From a virus, in the IMG/VR virus record IMGVR_UViG_3300028025_003146, positions 1 to 64,000 of that record: a DNA stretch of 64,000 bases. One strand, written 5' to 3'. A program made the position numbers and the translations under genes. Each line of letters starts with the position of its first letter. Positions within the stretch are counted from its first letter, which is position 1. The notes beneath the pieces are model-generated. The model did not search any database. It was not told the DNA's origin and worked only from the letters and a program-made list of their open reading frames with translations. Positions 27,401-34,185 of the stretch are shown here, in pieces.

Positions 27401-28296
27401 GCCAGGGTGGCCTTCATTGCTTCTTGTCTATCTACTTCTCCAAGCACAGCAAGTCTACTTGTTTCTTTAACAGAATTAAGAAGCTCATCGCCCTGCTTAC
27501 CAGTTGCTGCAATATCTGCAGCAAGAGTAATTGTATCTTTAAATGAAACTCCGTATGCCTTTGAAATCTCTTTAGCTGTTTGGGTAACTTCTCTTCTTAC
27601 TTTTTCAAGATCTGCTGCGGATGTTGCTGCTACTCCGCCGTATACTTTTGTAAGTCTGACTAACTCTGCATCTGCCATTCTAAATGCATCTGCTGCAGCT
27701 TTACCAAATGCCGCAAGAGGTACTGTAAGTCCTACTGTTAACTGACGACCTGCCCACTGAGTATTTTTACCCCAGTTAATAAGTTGAACTCCACCATCTT
27801 GAACAACCTTGTTCATAATCTGTAGTTCTTGTCTTGCTAAAGCGGTTTTGTTTTTTACAGCATCAAGACCCTGTGGAATATGTACGCTGTATTGCATAAG
27901 CCCCTGAGCATTTTTACCCATTGGCTGAATGATTGCATTTTGTAATGCTACTTGCTGCTTAGCAAGATCTCTGATTAAACCGCCTTGCGTCCTTGTGTGC
28001 TCACTAAATGTCTGAAAATACTGCTTCAGTTTCATTTGGCCCCTGTCTAGGTTGGTGCCAAACTTTTCAACATCCGATGTTAAGGTAACAAAGTGTGTTG
28101 CAAACTGACCAGTTCTTCTTAGGTTTTCACCAAAGGATCTGTTCATCGTCGCTACTTGGCTTGCAAGTCTTGCGTCCGATTGAATTATTTGTGCTTGAAG
28201 TTTTGAAAGAGAGGCTGCAACCTTATTGACATCTGCAATAAGACCTGAGAAATCTGCATTAGCAACTATATTAGTTACAATATTTTCATCAGCCAT
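21436..28296 (-). CDS. Tape measure protein
   Basis: 2286 residues, the longest gene; it sets tail length and is ejected with the DNA. The N-terminal 500 residues are helical with the TP901-type tape measure core (WAGRQLTVGLTVPLAAFGKA, LAADIAATGKQGDELLNSVK). Hydrophobic segments lie near 540-570 and again near 1450. DTVPAMLTPGEFVVNKEA, typical of actinophage tape measures, is in the middle. Long alanine/lysine coiled coils fill about 1700-1950. GPF/NKGG-type repeats (PGVQYFNRGGQ/GIQYFNKG) are visible. At roughly 0.15 nm per residue the tail would be about 340 nm. It follows the tail chaperone pair. Confidence 0.95.
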   Translation of the reverse strand: MADENIVTNIVANADFSGLIADVNKVAASLSKLQAQIIQSDARLASQVATMNRSFGENLRRTGQFATHFVTLTSDVEKFGTNLDRGQMKLKQYFQTFSEHTRTQGGLIRDLAKQQVALQNAIIQPMGKNAQGLMQYSVHIPQGLDAVKNKTALARQELQIMNKVVQDGGVQLINWGKNTQWAGRQLTVGLTVPLAAFGKAAADAFRMADAELVRLTKVYGGVAATSAADLEKVRREVTQTAKEISKAYGVSFKDTITLAADIAATGKQGDELLNSVKETSRLAVLGEVDRQEAMKATLAIQTTFKQNTDQLSDSINFLNSVENQTSTTLNDLVEAIPKAGPVIQGLGGSVQDLALYLTAMKEGGINASEGANALKSALASLINPTKVAKEKFSEMGIDLGGIVAKNAGDLTGTLFALQAALDNLDPLQKQQAIEQLFGKFQFSRLNALFANLGKQGSQTLQVMDLMKASSQELSQVAGRELSMVTESASGKYKRAVEGLKADLAGVGDEFLKIQTFFINVVDGIIKFINKLPDPIKSLLTFVTGFTAIIGPVIMLTGVLANFFGYIIKGASHFRALFKGGEGWKMLTPEILAAQKAGSLVEATFYSDAQAATVLKTAIAGLVTEFELLQSKAMTGAVSAAPTISTLAGNVVKGSGARVVDPNHPLISPEDTRSMSHLNPVAGMTIDQKSTQTIFGVVPGAPKVNQKIGNNPQMYMDGDLPKIPGLTSIGGASTGIVAAEAAKWHAMTGALAMQSQEEIALLKKEVASTGLITSSLSDSYQALLPTMTELTANAAKQSAAIVAQLQAGKLTVDQARAKIIQLNAQVESMIAQASVDIAGQQGRTIGLTTVPLLNQPVVNAAGKSNMKELLRPGRTRSLLNKIAQGLGVKTFGAGYSTETTIPKRLNAGNIVPGTGNTDTVPAMLTPGEFVVNKEATAANLPLLQAINGGKGVGGPNFNKGGKALRLQRTHITDDLSGLALLLPAWLNLGVNSNGNGLTGSQISSGIKETLQAGYDPNDLMNEATVTLGGDRSQSSRRTKAALEKLIASLESPENSNRMIGGRSDPFGFERLAKEIYRPALRGIKIDGARAGGRRNLFSAASQIFTERSSPNITRDEAISRGLIPGTKTGSKERGQIVTRRGGRLSWVSQNRTIGSSMPLWARGTNLGTLLTTSSGISHALKILKRNSGGMIPGYNAGGVIGNVLKGTAFKNVGAKFGKIGDKWGATSLSIGMGKRLFGSSGLTPKAQNLMYGKMIENLEKERPYGYVKDAQGSLQKALEPDIVDTLLKSAAGDVLSTGGKSLSKIDREILRTKFANWDSKSWTPATTKVRKQMFGMNKGGMVPGVQYFNRGGQVKGIQYFNKGTKKPVQPITFGSAYRQERAKGNIGAGMMSSGPMAGMGIGMGMGMAGQAIGGQAGQLMQFASVLPMLAPNMLGSLGKLAGGFKGVGGAAGIAGKAIGMAMRFALGPIGLLLTALTAGYAIFKKFQKEREQDRVEKTNSVGITEKSAAEAGIKYNNLSNSIKAVNDQLELTRAKGRNAYEALNSAGVQGLTLSIKELRAGIKNAKENQKELVGTFTDIDVSGDANKQAKVTEIATNLKAQFIAAGISAQEATNKIYAIISASDKADMAFNAISSKGFREITDSASAAIAMVKTLNKNMYDPASAGYDTDVLYGKDLGVVISNTTDALDDNLQTLMKTKKENGELMTQQEAMSEILASINEKEGSKLTLTQAQINSLKETHPALAEILNQSDNVAGMYSKWRLLLSGVRTDLKNITSEQAQALVAFEAALDSALAASEAKSSGSGIAAKSQKSIVALQKLIASGGAKAAANAQKTQDQIKEEIKLIDKKIDKINEEADARKKALEAAQDKENLSLEIQKAQLEYADKMAAGDMAGAAQAQLKIKQLVGERENQKAIDAIEENRAKREKELIAQREKLQAQSDKTAKNLTNAQNNATSAGERMNKVDQYQNEYQRLVKEQARIDVILEKDPSNKQALKDQQELVRGPLGDLAKQIAADSKGSDKVLAAELKKIFTGTLINEKGESLAGRVMTATHPKGSATYKAGAADAALKQDSAAALANAKAITGGKTLADLYNAYMGIGPAGSKTKDTAFEVTKTTTKTGVSLGGNTNKGGLEQWAKEQIVREYNLQPGQFFKYNGKTYKVNSATDIIRQKWGGGPFAAGDLLRVNDRINSLGAQQEGILMKPNFSGTIYPNVATMPQYDVPSYSTTGGFKSGTTSSSSSNVTINATLNFGESPKSGRELWKEFKQIAKAEGAKVGENIVIGGSY

Positions 28297-28307
28297 TTAT
28301 CTTTACA

Positions 28308-28975
28308 TTACTCCTTTGTGTAGCCTAGACCTGCTCCAATTCCAAACCCTGCTTGTGCTGCTAAGCTTCCTTGTAGGGAAACTATATCATCACCTGAAGC
28401 TTCTATACCTAGGGCTTTTCTTTTAACATCGTCAAAAGTTTTTGCCTGTGGTTCGGAGTCTTCCTCATCTACATCTAAATCTATTCCCTTAAGACTTGCC
28501 GTAAACTTTCTGTCTTCCGACTTTTGTTTCTTAAAAGATTTCAATGTTTGAATAAGTTCTGGCATTGAAAGACTTTCTTCTAGTTCTTCGTAATTCTTCC
28601 AGTGTCCCAGAAGAAATACTTCACCCTCTAAAGCGGCTAAATCTAGTTCTGACCAGCCAGAACCGCTGCCGCTAGAAGGTTTGGGTCGTCCATCTTAATC
28701 CCACCGCATACCTCAAGTATACGATTGATTGTGGGGACGTCAAGTGCATCTTCTAGTGCATCTCTATCTGCTACCAAATCTGGTAGTTGTTTTTCAAGTG
28801 CTACTGCAACCGCATCAATTAACACATTAAGTGTTTGATCTTCTGTAGTTGAATCGCTTGCTGCCTGTAATACGAGCATAAATTTTCTTAGCTCTTTAAT
28901 GCTTAATGGCTTCAACTTAACTGTTGAGCCATTCTGAAGCGTTAGTTCTTCTACGCTATATACTGTTGTTGCCAA
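28308..28975 (-). CDS. Tail assembly chaperone, long form made by -1 frameshift
   Basis: The long form starts at the TTG at 28975 and is read in frame to codon AAC of the slippery heptamer at 28679-28685. It then shifts -1 and continues through PSSGSGWSELDLAALEGEVF and KNYEELEESL to the stop at 28308. The second half alone has an in-frame ATG at 28565, but the protein-like reading continues upstream of it to the slip site. This G/GT arrangement directly before the tape measure gene is conserved in long-tailed phages, where the chaperones coat the tape measure during tail assembly. Confidence 0.85.
28632..28685 (-). promoter_or_regulatory. Programmed -1 ribosomal frameshift signal
   Basis: Slippery heptamer C-CCA-AAC at 28685-28679, a five-base spacer, then nested stems. 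The outer stem is AGCGGC (28673-28668) with GCCGCT (28637-28632); the inner stem is GTTCTG (28663-28658) with CAGAAC (28651-28646). All pairs are perfect by direct reading. The geometry matches the X-XXY-YYZ rule with a downstream structure. Confidence 0.85.
28643..28975 (-). CDS. Tail assembly chaperone, short form (zero frame)
   Basis: 110 residues, the main product of the chaperone gene. It starts at a TTG with a strong AGGAGG site and ends with KMDDPNLLAAAVLAGQN. The sequence (VEELTLQNGSTVKLKPLSIK, then helical) resembles phage tail chaperone N-terminal proteins. The stop TAG lies within the proposed frameshift-stimulating stem. A terminator and an extended -10 promoter lie upstream, so this gene begins a new transcript into the tape measure. 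Confidence 0.85.
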   Translation of the reverse strand: MATTVYSVEELTLQNGSTVKLKPLSIKELRKFMLVLQAASDSTTEDQTLNVLIDAVAVALEKQLPDLVADRDALEDALDVPTINRILEVCGGIKMDDPNLLAAAVLAGQN

Positions 28976-29004
28976 TTTAATCCTCCTAGGATCTAGTCTT
29001 AATT

Positions 29005-29013
29005 ATTATAACA
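29005..29013 (-). promoter_or_regulatory. Extended -10 promoter (TGTTATAAT)
   Basis: TGT-TATAAT on the minus strand, 29 bases before the TTG start of the tail chaperone gene and just after the tail tube terminator. It would restart transcription towards the tape measure. Confidence 0.55.
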
Positions 29014-29037
29014 TATACAGATTATCAGCACAAATGA

Positions 29038-29062
29038 AAAAGCCCCCAAAAAGGGGGCTTTT
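29038..29062 (-). terminator. Rho-independent terminator after tail tube gene
   Basis: Perfect 10-bp stem AAAAGCCCCC / GGGGGCTTTT with a five-base loop, symmetric enough to work in both directions. It lies 14 bases after the tail tube stop codon. Confidence 0.9.
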
Positions 29063-29075
29063 CCTATTTAATTAT

Positions 29076-29798
29076 TTAAGCTAGAACTCGGTCAATAATC
29101 TTACCGTATTCTGAGCCGCTATAGTTAGCGTCTGGAAGAAGACGGAATGTTACTGGGAAAGTTGTTGCTGCGTTACGTGCAAGTGAGAATTGTGACTGTT
29201 GTACTGACAAAACACGACGTGCATAATATACACGCTCTGTTGTTGCGTCTGCTTCTCCTGTTGCTGTAGTTGCTACTGTTGGTGCTTGACCAATTGCAAA
29301 TAGTTGACGTTCTGTTGGGGCAATACCAAGTGATCCTGCCTCAAGTCCCAATGTAAGGGTCTTGTCGTCTGCTCCAGTTGCACCCTTTGTTGGGTAATCA
29401 TCTGTTGCAGCACCTGCTGCTCCTTGCTTGGTTAGTGTTGCTCCTCCTTGACCGAATACTACTAGAACGTTTTCTAGTGTACCTTCGGACATTTCAGTTG
29501 CAATCATAACCTCCATAGCAGACTTGAAAAGCTTTGCTGTATCTAGAAGCTGATCTACTGTTACTGAATCGTAAGTTGGATTGTAAGTGATCTGAAGACC
29601 ATTGTTTGTAAATCCTACGTTACGAACATCTGCAGATGCGTCTAGGGCTGCTGCTGCTCTTGTTCTTGCTGCAAAAGTAATTCCACCAGTTGCTCTGTCT
29701 AAAAGGTTTTCCTTATATCCAGTTACTGTTGAATCGCTTGTTGAAATGTAGAGCGGTGAAGCTCCTACAAGAATATTTTTGGCTGAGTTAAATGCCAT
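29076..29798 (-). CDS. Major tail (tube) protein
   Basis: 240 residues forming the tail tube. It begins MAFNSAKNILVGASPLYIST; it is alanine/threonine-rich with alternating beta segments (NVGFTNNGLQITYNP, SLARNAATTFPVTFRLLPDA) and ends with YGKIIDRVLA. Position between the tail terminator and tail chaperone genes, length and a dedicated promoter and terminator (high expression) support the call. Confidence 0.85.
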   Translation of the reverse strand: MAFNSAKNILVGASPLYISTSDSTVTGYKENLLDRATGGITFAARTRAAAALDASADVRNVGFTNNGLQITYNPTYDSVTVDQLLDTAKLFKSAMEVMIATEMSEGTLENVLVVFGQGGATLTKQGAAGAATDDYPTKGATGADDKTLTLGLEAGSLGIAPTERQLFAIGQAPTVATTATGEADATTERVYYARRVLSVQQSQFSLARNAATTFPVTFRLLPDANYSGSEYGKIIDRVLA

Positions 29799-29883
29799 TA
29801 TTTCGTACCTCCTGTTTTCAAAATATATATATATAATTGTAAATCATTAAATCTTGGCTGGCTAGGCCTTTCCTCTATGTACA

Positions 29884-29912
29884 ATAATAGAGTATAATTC
29901 GCCCAAAGGCAA
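29884..29912 (-). promoter_or_regulatory. Promoter for tail tube gene (TTGCCT-17-TATTAT)
   Basis: -35 TTGCCT at 29907-29912, 17-base spacer, -10 TATTAT at 29884-29889 on the minus strand. The ten bases ATTTGCCTTT also occur at the protease promoter near 35570. A leader of about 80 AT-rich bases precedes the gene. Confidence 0.6.
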
Positions 29913-29913
29913 A

Positions 29914-30423
29914 TTACAGGAATCGGCCAGCTGTGTCTATATGCCTTGCGTATTTGACCTCAAGGATCACATCTGCGGACAGGAACCCTGCCAACTCCTC
30001 TGATGGGGCAGTTGGAGAAATGTCGGCCACGAATATGCTAAAGAATTTAAACTTTTTAGATATGCCAGAGTAGGCATTTGCATCCCTAGCAGACTCATCC
30101 ATTCTTCTAAATAGGTCGGTCATCAAGTTTCTGATCTCATTGATTTCTGAAACATCTGTTGAGTATATAGTAAATAGAATTTGCTCACAGCATATAGCCC
30201 AGTTTTCTTCATAGGATAAACCTATCTTGTCATAGACTATGTGCTTCTTTCCGCTCAAGAATTGATTTAATTCTGGAGATTGCTGTACAGGAATAATTGG
30301 GATAATCTCTTCCCCTATATTATCTGAATAGTAATCAGTTTGTTCAAAAATGTTATTTGATTTCAACTGGCTCCATAGGAACTTTCTTAAATCAATCATT
30401 ACGTCTGCTTTATAATCTGTCAT
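29914..30423 (-). CDS. Tail terminator protein
   Basis: 169 residues: a first helix (DVMIDLRKFLWSQLKSNN), a strand region IIPIIPVQQSPEL, then ENWAICCEQILFTIYSTDVS and a helix EINEIRNLMTDLFRRMDES. This is the alpha/beta layout of tail terminators. It ends with ADVILEVKYARHIDTAGRFL. The start overlaps the upstream gene by four bases. It sits immediately before the tail tube gene, as usual for a terminator that caps the finished tail and docks to the head. Confidence 0.75.
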   Translation of the reverse strand: MTDYKADVMIDLRKFLWSQLKSNNIFEQTDYYSDNIGEEIIPIIPVQQSPELNQFLSGKKHIVYDKIGLSYEENWAICCEQILFTIYSTDVSEINEIRNLMTDLFRRMDESARDANAYSGISKKFKFFSIFVADISPTAPSEELAGFLSADVILEVKYARHIDTAGRFL

Positions 30424-31202
30424 GATGCCCCTCCAAATGCTAATTCTAATGCTGAGTCCGCCTGCATTTTTAATGTATTAGGACTAAATGAATATTTAAC
30501 CTTTCTTACATCGCCTGGAACCCTCATTGCTTTAGTTAATGATGAGTTAAATATTTGCTGAAATCCAGATTTTTTAATTGATGAATTTACTAAATTGCCT
30601 GTGAAGAATTGTGCATAGGCTATTCGGAATCTTCCCGTTGCCTTGCCTCCTCCTGGCCTTGTAACGGTCACAGAGGCGCCTTTAGGCATGTACACTACGC
30701 CAGTACTAGTTTCAAATACTAAGCGCTCTGCGAACCTAGGGCGGATTACTAGAGGCATTCCAGCTTCCATCACAGAAGCTTTGCTAATAAATACGTGTTT
30801 TCTACTTCCAAATTCATTAGGCACTGCTGATTTAGATGGCAAGAAGCTAGAAGAAATTTTAAATGAAAGGCCATCTGTTGATAAGACACTTAACTTAAAT
30901 AGCCTAGATCCCTTATTTCCAACCTTGTTCCATTCATATACATGGTGTAATGATTTAGGATTTATTCTTGACTGAGAGTCTACATATAGTCCAAAATCTT
31001 GATCTATTTGTTTAAATATAACAGACTGGAATTTCTTTTCAAATGCCTTGCTTGTTGTTAGTTTAGACACAACTTGAGCATGATAATATACTGCAGCAGA
31101 TATTTGTGCCACTGTGCTGTCTTTTAAAATAGTCCCGCTAGTGCCAGACATACCCTTTTGTAGACCGCTGGCTGCCGTAACTAATAGTGTACTATTGTCC
31201 AA
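30420..31202 (-). CDS. Probable head-tail joining/minor capsid protein
   Basis: 260 residues, starting with TTG at 31202 inside the end of the preceding gene. It has basic and beta-rich stretches (HVFISKASVMEAGMPLVIRPR, FETSTGVVYMPKGASVTVTR). It occupies the slot of HK97 gp10-like connectors between the stopper and tail terminator. No strong motif is visible; the assignment is from synteny. Confidence 0.6.
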   Translation of the reverse strand: MDNSTLLVTAASGLQKGMSGTSGTILKDSTVAQISAAVYYHAQVVSKLTTSKAFEKKFQSVIFKQIDQDFGLYVDSQSRINPKSLHHVYEWNKVGNKGSRLFKLSVLSTDGLSFKISSSFLPSKSAVPNEFGSRKHVFISKASVMEAGMPLVIRPRFAERLVFETSTGVVYMPKGASVTVTRPGGGKATGRFRIAYAQFFTGNLVNSSIKKSGFQQIFNSSLTKAMRVPGDVRKVKYSFSPNTLKMQADSALELAFGGAS

Positions 31203-31620
31203 TTGTCTGGTTTTCCGATCTCTTGACAGTAGAGTTATATCCCACTATTCCGCCAAACGGATCTGTCATTGGAGTTATTCCTACTACCTCAAAAACCGTA
31301 GGGGTGTTAGTTGGAAAATTTAATTCTTCCCATATAACATTATTCTCATAGTCTCTAATGTTTGTAATCTTTTCTCTTAATGTTACTTGTTCTGATGTTC
31401 TAATTTGCAGCATCTCTTCATTTCTATATTTATTAGAAAATACTTGTCCGTCTTTAGTAATAGTTGAAGCGGAATTGCTTATATTGCCTTTTGCGCTACA
31501 CGATACGGTTCTGTCATACTGCCATTCTTTTTTTATTGAGCCTGTGTCTGGATCCTGCGAATCAACTGGCTTATAGACATCCATAAACATAGTAAGTATA
31601 GATTCAACAAGATCATACAT
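31192..31620 (-). CDS. Head-to-tail stopper-like protein
   Basis: 142 residues with beta-strand spacing typical of small connectors (VDSQDPDTGSIKKEWQYDRT, EQVTLREKITNIRDYENNVI, VFEVVGITPMTDPFGGIVGY). The last phrase is like the closing strand of head-closure proteins. It starts at the stop of the connector gene. The call rests on order (portal, capsid, connector, stopper, terminator). Confidence 0.65.
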   Translation of the reverse strand: MYDLVESILTMFMDVYKPVDSQDPDTGSIKKEWQYDRTVSCSAKGNISNSASTITKDGQVFSNKYRNEEMLQIRTSEQVTLREKITNIRDYENNVIWEELNFPTNTPTVFEVVGITPMTDPFGGIVGYNSTVKRSENQTIGQ

Positions 31621-32600
31621 TATATAACAACCATCTTATTTATAACATATGTCGATAGCAACTGATCTGCATATACATTACCTGTACCTGAATAGGTACC
31701 AGAATTGTACTCAAATTGCCAATCGAATGTCTTTATAGACTTCATGTATTTATTACGCCAGACCTTATCCTTTGAGAAATAGTCTCTCATCAATTCAATA
31801 CATGCAAGATCAACTTCATCTGGAACTTCTTCCCATCCAAACCTACCTTGCACCCGATATGTAGACCCGCTTGAAAATGAGCCTCCCCAGGTATCATTAA
31901 TAGTTGGAGGGACCATGCCGTTTGCTATGTACACAGTGTTGTCAAGCATATTTGCTCTGTTAACCCTGATTCCAAATCCGCTCTCTGAAATTATTGTGTC
32001 ATAATTCCAATTGTTTATATTATTAAGTTTATCTACAAGAAGTACATCGTTTTGATATAGCTCGTGTATCTCAGCGATTTTATAAGGCAAAGGCAATACA
32101 TCTGAGTCGGCACCGTATACTGTTTGAACATCGTCATACAAATAAAATTGCTGTCCCGTATATGCCTCAATTACTTTTCTTGCATATCTTTCAGCGTTGC
32201 ATAGCTCAAAATAAGACTTAGTATTAGGATCTGAATAATCTGACCCTAATCCCAAAGCGTCAACTGCTTGACTTAAATCTGTGTATGGAGTTTGAACATA
32301 AACTTTATGCTCTATACTTGCTGCCTGCATATTTACTGCATAGGTCCAAACAAATCTAAGCTGCCTCTGTCTTTTTGTAAATTCGTATGGAAGATAAACA
32401 GAATAAGTTCCTGCGTCTACCTCTGACTTTACTGCTGTCAGGGTTGTTTGAATTATCCCTGGATTAATTGCTGGAGTTACTGATGGGTCTTCTGTAATAT
32501 CATATACCTTAACACCTACTGTGCCGTCTGCATCGGTTAACTGTCCCTGCCAAAATACTTTATGTGTTATTGGTGAATTTGAACCTACTAGAATTTCCAT
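31620..32600 (-). CDS. Head-tail connector with N-terminal Ig-like domain
   Basis: 326 residues. The first 105 form a beta-sandwich (SPITHKVFWQGQLTDADGTV, FTKRQRQLRFVWTYAVN). The rest resembles the gp6-type adaptor: YFELCNAERYARKVIEAYTG, EIHELYQNDVLLVDKLN, and VPDEVDLACIELMRDYFSKD with a C-terminal helix. Such adaptors bind under the portal. The extra Ig-like domain is unusual and might decorate the neck. It follows the small HeH-type protein by ten bases. Confidence 0.75.
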   Translation of the reverse strand: MEILVGSNSPITHKVFWQGQLTDADGTVGVKVYDITEDPSVTPAINPGIIQTTLTAVKSEVDAGTYSVYLPYEFTKRQRQLRFVWTYAVNMQAASIEHKVYVQTPYTDLSQAVDALGLGSDYSDPNTKSYFELCNAERYARKVIEAYTGQQFYLYDDVQTVYGADSDVLPLPYKIAEIHELYQNDVLLVDKLNNINNWNYDTIISESGFGIRVNRANMLDNTVYIANGMVPPTINDTWGGSFSSGSTYRVQGRFGWEEVPDEVDLACIELMRDYFSKDKVWRNKYMKSIKTFDWQFEYNSGTYSGTGNVYADQLLSTYVINKMVVI

Positions 32601-32610
32601 TTAATAAAGG

Positions 32611-33018
32611 TTAAGCGTAGTACTCCTGAACTTCCTTTGGAGTTGCTAAGCGGAAACCCTCCTCCTTGTCAAAAATTTCTTGAGCATCTTCTTCTGTCAT
32701 TGCAACAAATGGGTGCTCTTTTGTGAATGTGAATCCTTGTATATCATACCTGAAATTTTCTCTAGTCATTCTAACTAGAACCGTATCTTCTGGCTGAGCA
32801 TCTGGATTAAATCTAGGCAGAATCTCTTCTGCGTTTTCGCTGAATTCGTCTGTGGCGTCTTCAATATCTTTAATTGTTTTTTGATAAACAGACCATGTGA
32901 CTCCCTCTTCTGCAAGGGCGGCAACAATATCTGCCTTACTCTTAATTCCATCAGTATCAACTGCAAAGTCCTCTGCAACTTTTCTGAGTTCTGCTACTTT
33001 CAATGTCTCAAATGACAT
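32611..33018 (-). CDS. Small protein with SAP/HeH-like N-terminal motif
   Basis: 135 residues. Residues 1-42 (LKVAELRKVAEDFAVDTDGI, KADIVAALAEEGV) look like a helix-extended-loop-helix (SAP/HeH-like) DNA-associated fold. The C-terminal half (DTVLVRMTRENFRYDIQGFT, HPFVAMTEEDAQEIF) resembles a short beta domain seen near capsid genes in other phages. A promoter and an AAAGGAG site precede it. Possibly a head accessory protein; the exact role is unknown. Confidence 0.65.
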   Translation of the reverse strand: MSFETLKVAELRKVAEDFAVDTDGIKSKADIVAALAEEGVTWSVYQKTIKDIEDATDEFSENAEEILPRFNPDAQPEDTVLVRMTRENFRYDIQGFTFTKEHPFVAMTEEDAQEIFDKEEGFRLATPKEVQEYYA

Positions 33019-33043
33019 ATATTCTCCTTTGTTAGGTCCTTTA

Positions 33044-33052
33044 ATTATAGCA
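33044..33052 (-). promoter_or_regulatory. Extended -10 promoter (TGCTATAAT)
   Basis: TGC-TATAAT on the minus strand, 25 bases before the connector-region gene and directly after the capsid terminator. The nonamer is identical to that at 45500-45508. Confidence 0.55.
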
Positions 33053-33069
33053 TTGATAAATTAAAATGA

Positions 33070-33094
33070 AAAGCCCCTAAAATTAATTAGGGGC
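33070..33094 (-). terminator. Rho-independent terminator after major capsid gene
   Basis: Perfect 8-bp stem GCCCCTAA / TTAGGGGC (33073-33080 with 33087-33094), loop of six, followed by TTTTC on the minus strand. It starts 26 bases after the capsid stop codon. Confidence 0.88.
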
Positions 33095-33120
33095 CTTTCG
33101 GGGGTTTTATCTTAAATTAA

Positions 33121-34170
33121 TTAAGAAGCAACCTTAACGTTCTTTACAACTACCCAAGCGTCTGCCTGCTCGATCTGAACGCCAACACGAGTATACATTG
33201 TGTACTCAATTGTGTCCTTACGTGGCTGGAAGAAGCGGTAGACAGTTACATCACGCTTGATACCAATAACTACGTTATTTGGGAATGTCAAGTGGATATC
33301 TCCGTGTGAGCCTGATGCTCCTGATTGTGTTCCAGTTTGTGTCTCTGAAAGAAGTGGAACTTCAACAATCGGAATACCGAATGCGAATGGTGCCACATAT
33401 CCTGCAGGTCCACCTAGTGGTGCAACTCCACCACGGATAACGCTTGAAGCGATATCTTGTGGAATTGTTTGGTTTGTTCCAATGCTGTTAGCATATAGGA
33501 AATCTTGAATCAAGTTTGATCCAGCAAGGAAGCGAAGGTCTCCACGACGTTGCTTGTACTTACGTGGCATAGCCTTAAGTGCCTTGTTGAATACTTCACG
33601 AGATACGTTAGCACCAGCTGCGTCTACGACACGACCTGATGCCTTTGCCTTCTTCACAACGCCATCAAATGACTTGTAAAGAGCATCTCCTGTAAGAGCT
33701 GTATCACCGTTAAGAAGAACATCTTCGATGTCGTTTCCTGCTTGTGTTGCCATCAAACGTGCAATGTGATCTTCTAGATCTGCACCTTCGATGTTATCTT
33801 CTAGAGATTCTGTTGAAAGCTCCCAGTCCATGCGGAGTTTCTTTGTTGTTAAAGAGATTTTTGAGAAAGTTACACCACTGTTTGTTGCGGTGTTGTCTGC
33901 CTCGGTTGCAAGCTTCATAAGCTTCTCACCAACGGACATACGGTCAATCTCGGCTGTGTCTGACTTCATACGAACTGTACGTGCGACCTTACCGATAACG
34001 GTTGCGTCGAACATATAATCAAGGAAGCGAGCAGACTGTTCTGGGTTAAGAAGTCCACCGTTGCCATTTTCTGAAGCTACGTGTACTCCTGTTCCACCAG
34101 TTGCGGAACCGAATCCTGTTGATACCTGAGTACCAGCGTTTACGGCCTTTTCTAATGTTTCATTGCTCAT
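33121..34170 (-). CDS. Major capsid protein, HK97-type
   Basis: 349 residues. After a glycine-rich N-terminal arm the sequence shows the spine-helix region (PEQSARFLDYMFDATVIGKV) and MKLATEADNTATNSGVTFSK. KKLRMDWELSTESLEDNI and DHIARLMATQAGNDIEDVLL, typical of HK97-fold capsid proteins, follow. The C-terminal part has VVIGIKRDVTVYRFFQPRKD. It follows the protease-scaffold gene and is bounded by a strong terminator, as expected for the most abundant virion protein. The codons look regular compared with the neighbouring adhesins. Confidence 0.93.
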   Translation of the reverse strand: MSNETLEKAVNAGTQVSTGFGSATGGTGVHVASENGNGGLLNPEQSARFLDYMFDATVIGKVARTVRMKSDTAEIDRMSVGEKLMKLATEADNTATNSGVTFSKISLTTKKLRMDWELSTESLEDNIEGADLEDHIARLMATQAGNDIEDVLLNGDTALTGDALYKSFDGVVKKAKASGRVVDAAGANVSREVFNKALKAMPRKYKQRRGDLRFLAGSNLIQDFLYANSIGTNQTIPQDIASSVIRGGVAPLGGPAGYVAPFAFGIPIVEVPLLSETQTGTQSGASGSHGDIHLTFPNNVVIGIKRDVTVYRFFQPRKDTIEYTMYTRVGVQIEQADAWVVVKNVKVAS

Positions 34171-34185
34171 TATTTTATACCTACC

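Noticed and set aside
28308-28565. Second chaperone frame as an independent gene from the ATG at 28565
   Set aside because: Coding-like sequence continues upstream of that ATG to the slippery site, and there is no good ribosome site, so frameshift expression is better supported.
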